DNA of 64,000 nucleotides from Schaalia sp. HMT-172 (GTDB lineage Bacteria; Actinomycetota; Actinomycetes; Actinomycetales; Actinomycetaceae): NCBI RefSeq assembly GCF_030644365.1, contig NZ_CP130058.1, positions 372,001 to 436,000 of the forward strand, read 5' to 3'. Shown piece by piece: positions 63,145 to 64,000 of this stretch (position 1 is its first letter; each line of letters starts with the position of its first letter). The notes under the pieces were generated by a model. It saw only the letters and a program-made list of their open reading frames with translations, ran no database searches and was not told where the DNA came from. The position numbers and the translations under genes were made by a program.

Positions 63145-63813
63145 ATGGACCGCACCATCATTCACGTCATGCGCCACGGCGAAGTGGCCAACCCCGACGG
63201 CGTCTTGTACGGCAGGCTTCCCGGTTTTGGGCTGACGGAGCTCGGGCATCAGATGGCCGCGCGCGCCGCACAGTACCTGGTGGAATCGGGTGCGGATATC
63301 GCTCGCGTCATCTCCTCGCCGCTGCTGCGCGCACAGCTGACGGCGGCGCCGACCGCAGCGGCCTACGGGCTGAGCATCGCCTCGGATCCCCACCTCATCG
63401 AATCCGACAACGTGTTCGAGGGGCTCCCGGTCAACTCTCATCGCGCGATGCTGGCCAACCCCAAGTACTACAAGTACTACTGCAACCCACTGCGTCCCTC
63501 GTGGGGCGAACCCTACCGCGACGTCGCATCCCGCATGAGCGCGGCCCTGTCCTCGGCGCTGCGCGAGGCTCGGGGGCGCGAGGCGCTGGTCGTGTCCCAT
63601 CAGAACCCGATCGTGACGCTGACGCGCTTCGTGAACGGCCAGCCGCTGGCGCACTCGCCCAAGTCGCGGCACTGCTCGCTGGCCTCCATCACGTCCTTCA
63701 TCTTCTCGGGTGCCACGCTCGTGGGGACCTCCTACGCGGAGCCCGCCGCGGACCTGGTCGCCCTGGCGAAGGACATGACGCCGGGCGACTCTGCCGCCGA
63801 CCTGCGCCGTTAG
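63145..63813 (+). CDS. histidine phosphatase family protein (phosphoglycerate mutase-like)
   Basis: The product has 222 residues. The RHG catalytic motif is in HVMRHGEV, the downstream Arg in SSPLLRAQLTA, the second His in VVSHQNPI. The ATG at 63145 is chosen; it starts the conserved fold. The substrate is unknown; actinobacterial relatives next to cytochrome c biogenesis genes are common, but those genes are not visible here. Confidence 0.9.
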   Translation: MDRTIIHVMRHGEVANPDGVLYGRLPGFGLTELGHQMAARAAQYLVESGADIARVISSPLLRAQLTAAPTAAAYGLSIASDPHLIESDNVFEGLPVNSHRAMLANPKYYKYYCNPLRPSWGEPYRDVASRMSAALSSALREARGREALVVSHQNPIVTLTRFVNGQPLAHSPKSRHCSLASITSFIFSGATLVGTSYAEPAADLVALAKDMTPGDSAADLRR

Positions 63814-64000
63814 CTGTCGGACCCGGTCGCGTCCCCGTCTGAGGCGTCCTCGCCCCGCTCGCGCTTGCGTCGCTCCTCCTCGCGGCGCTTGCGCTGAATG
63901 TCGCGCTCGAGGCGGAAGAGGAACTCGGGGTCGTCGTCCGGCGCCGAGGGGCGGGAGGGGGTGTGAGGGCGCGCCTGCTGCGTCTTTTCCGCGCGCGACA
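63810..64000 (-). CDS. 3' end of a convergent gene, cut by the window edge
   Basis: An open minus-strand frame ends at TAA 63810-63812, overlapping the phosphatase stop. The visible 62 residues end with PDDDPEFLFRLERDIQRKRR, then a charged Glu/Arg tail and DGDATGSDS. The DDDPEFL pattern resembles the C-terminal tails of small actinobacterial membrane proteins, but the fold lies outside the window. Confidence 0.6.
   Translation of the reverse strand, partial: SRAEKTQQARPHTPSRPSAPDDDPEFLFRLERDIQRKRREEERRKRERGEDASDGDATGSDS

Overview
The window is high-GC actinobacterial DNA, most likely from an oral or mucosal Actinomycetaceae member (Actinomyces/Schaalia-like). This rests on GC-rich codon use, a BldC-like regulator next to a 32-residue bS22 ribosomal protein, the actinobacterial order ppa-dacB-zincin-tilS-hpt-ftsH-folE-folP-folBK-DUF3180, and many starts of the leaderless type (TANNNT, six bases, then ATG/GTG). 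The genus is inferred; nothing in the sequence names it.

Layout. 0-3.7 kb: two related envelope-protein genes (the first cut by the window edge), then a visibly A/T-richer gene flanked by two copies of a UUCG-hairpin intergenic element. 3.7-6.4 kb: pyruvate phosphate dikinase. 6.5-7.2 kb: three tandem copies of a roughly 105-bp element that can fold into a closing stem around three hairpins, with arm changes that keep pairing in one copy; a fourth copy is at 36.7 kb. 7.4-17.5 kb: an iron-uptake cluster behind a DtxR/IdeR-like box: FTR1 permease, P19/Tpd lipoprotein, DUF2318 membrane protein, two FtsX/MacB-type permeases, their ATPase, an FMN-binding lipoprotein and an ApbE flavin transferase that carries large repeat insertions. 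17.6-19.1 kb: a DUF559/AbiEi-like gene between near-identical 101-bp direct repeats. 19.3-31.3 kb: an FAD/Fe-S dehydrogenase, an acidic conserved protein, an alpha/beta hydrolase, metY-metX and an NlpC/P60 endopeptidase.

31.4-36.4 kb: a tandem family of membrane proteins, including a fresh 857-bp duplication, then an ESX-type small protein with a repeat-bearing putative type VII substrate. 36.4-37.5 kb: a gene-free interval dense in repeats. 37.5-48.2 kb: the conserved housekeeping block for pyrophosphatase, PBP4, tRNA-Ile lysidine synthesis, purine salvage, FtsH and folate synthesis; its zincin member has lost HExxH and its FolB-FolK fusion has a long extra tail. 48.2-51.7 kb: a membrane-anchored protein, disA and radA. 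51.8-54.6 kb: a gene of unknown function split by an IS3-family element. 54.6-62.5 kb: K+ uptake genes ktrA and ktrB, separated by a cassette holding two WXG100 proteins, an RGG-repeat putative substrate and three secreted or coiled-coil proteins. 62.7-64 kb: bldC, bS22, a histidine phosphatase and the 3' end of a convergent gene.

How the parts work together: the iron cluster matches the Campylobacter P19 system gene for gene, except that a flavinylated lipoprotein plus ApbE stands where thioredoxins are usual, suggesting flavin-based reduction of iron outside the membrane. The two ESX-type clusters contain substrates but no secretion core in this window. Many proteins here carry low-complexity insertions in linkers, and the accessory gaps are full of structured repeats.
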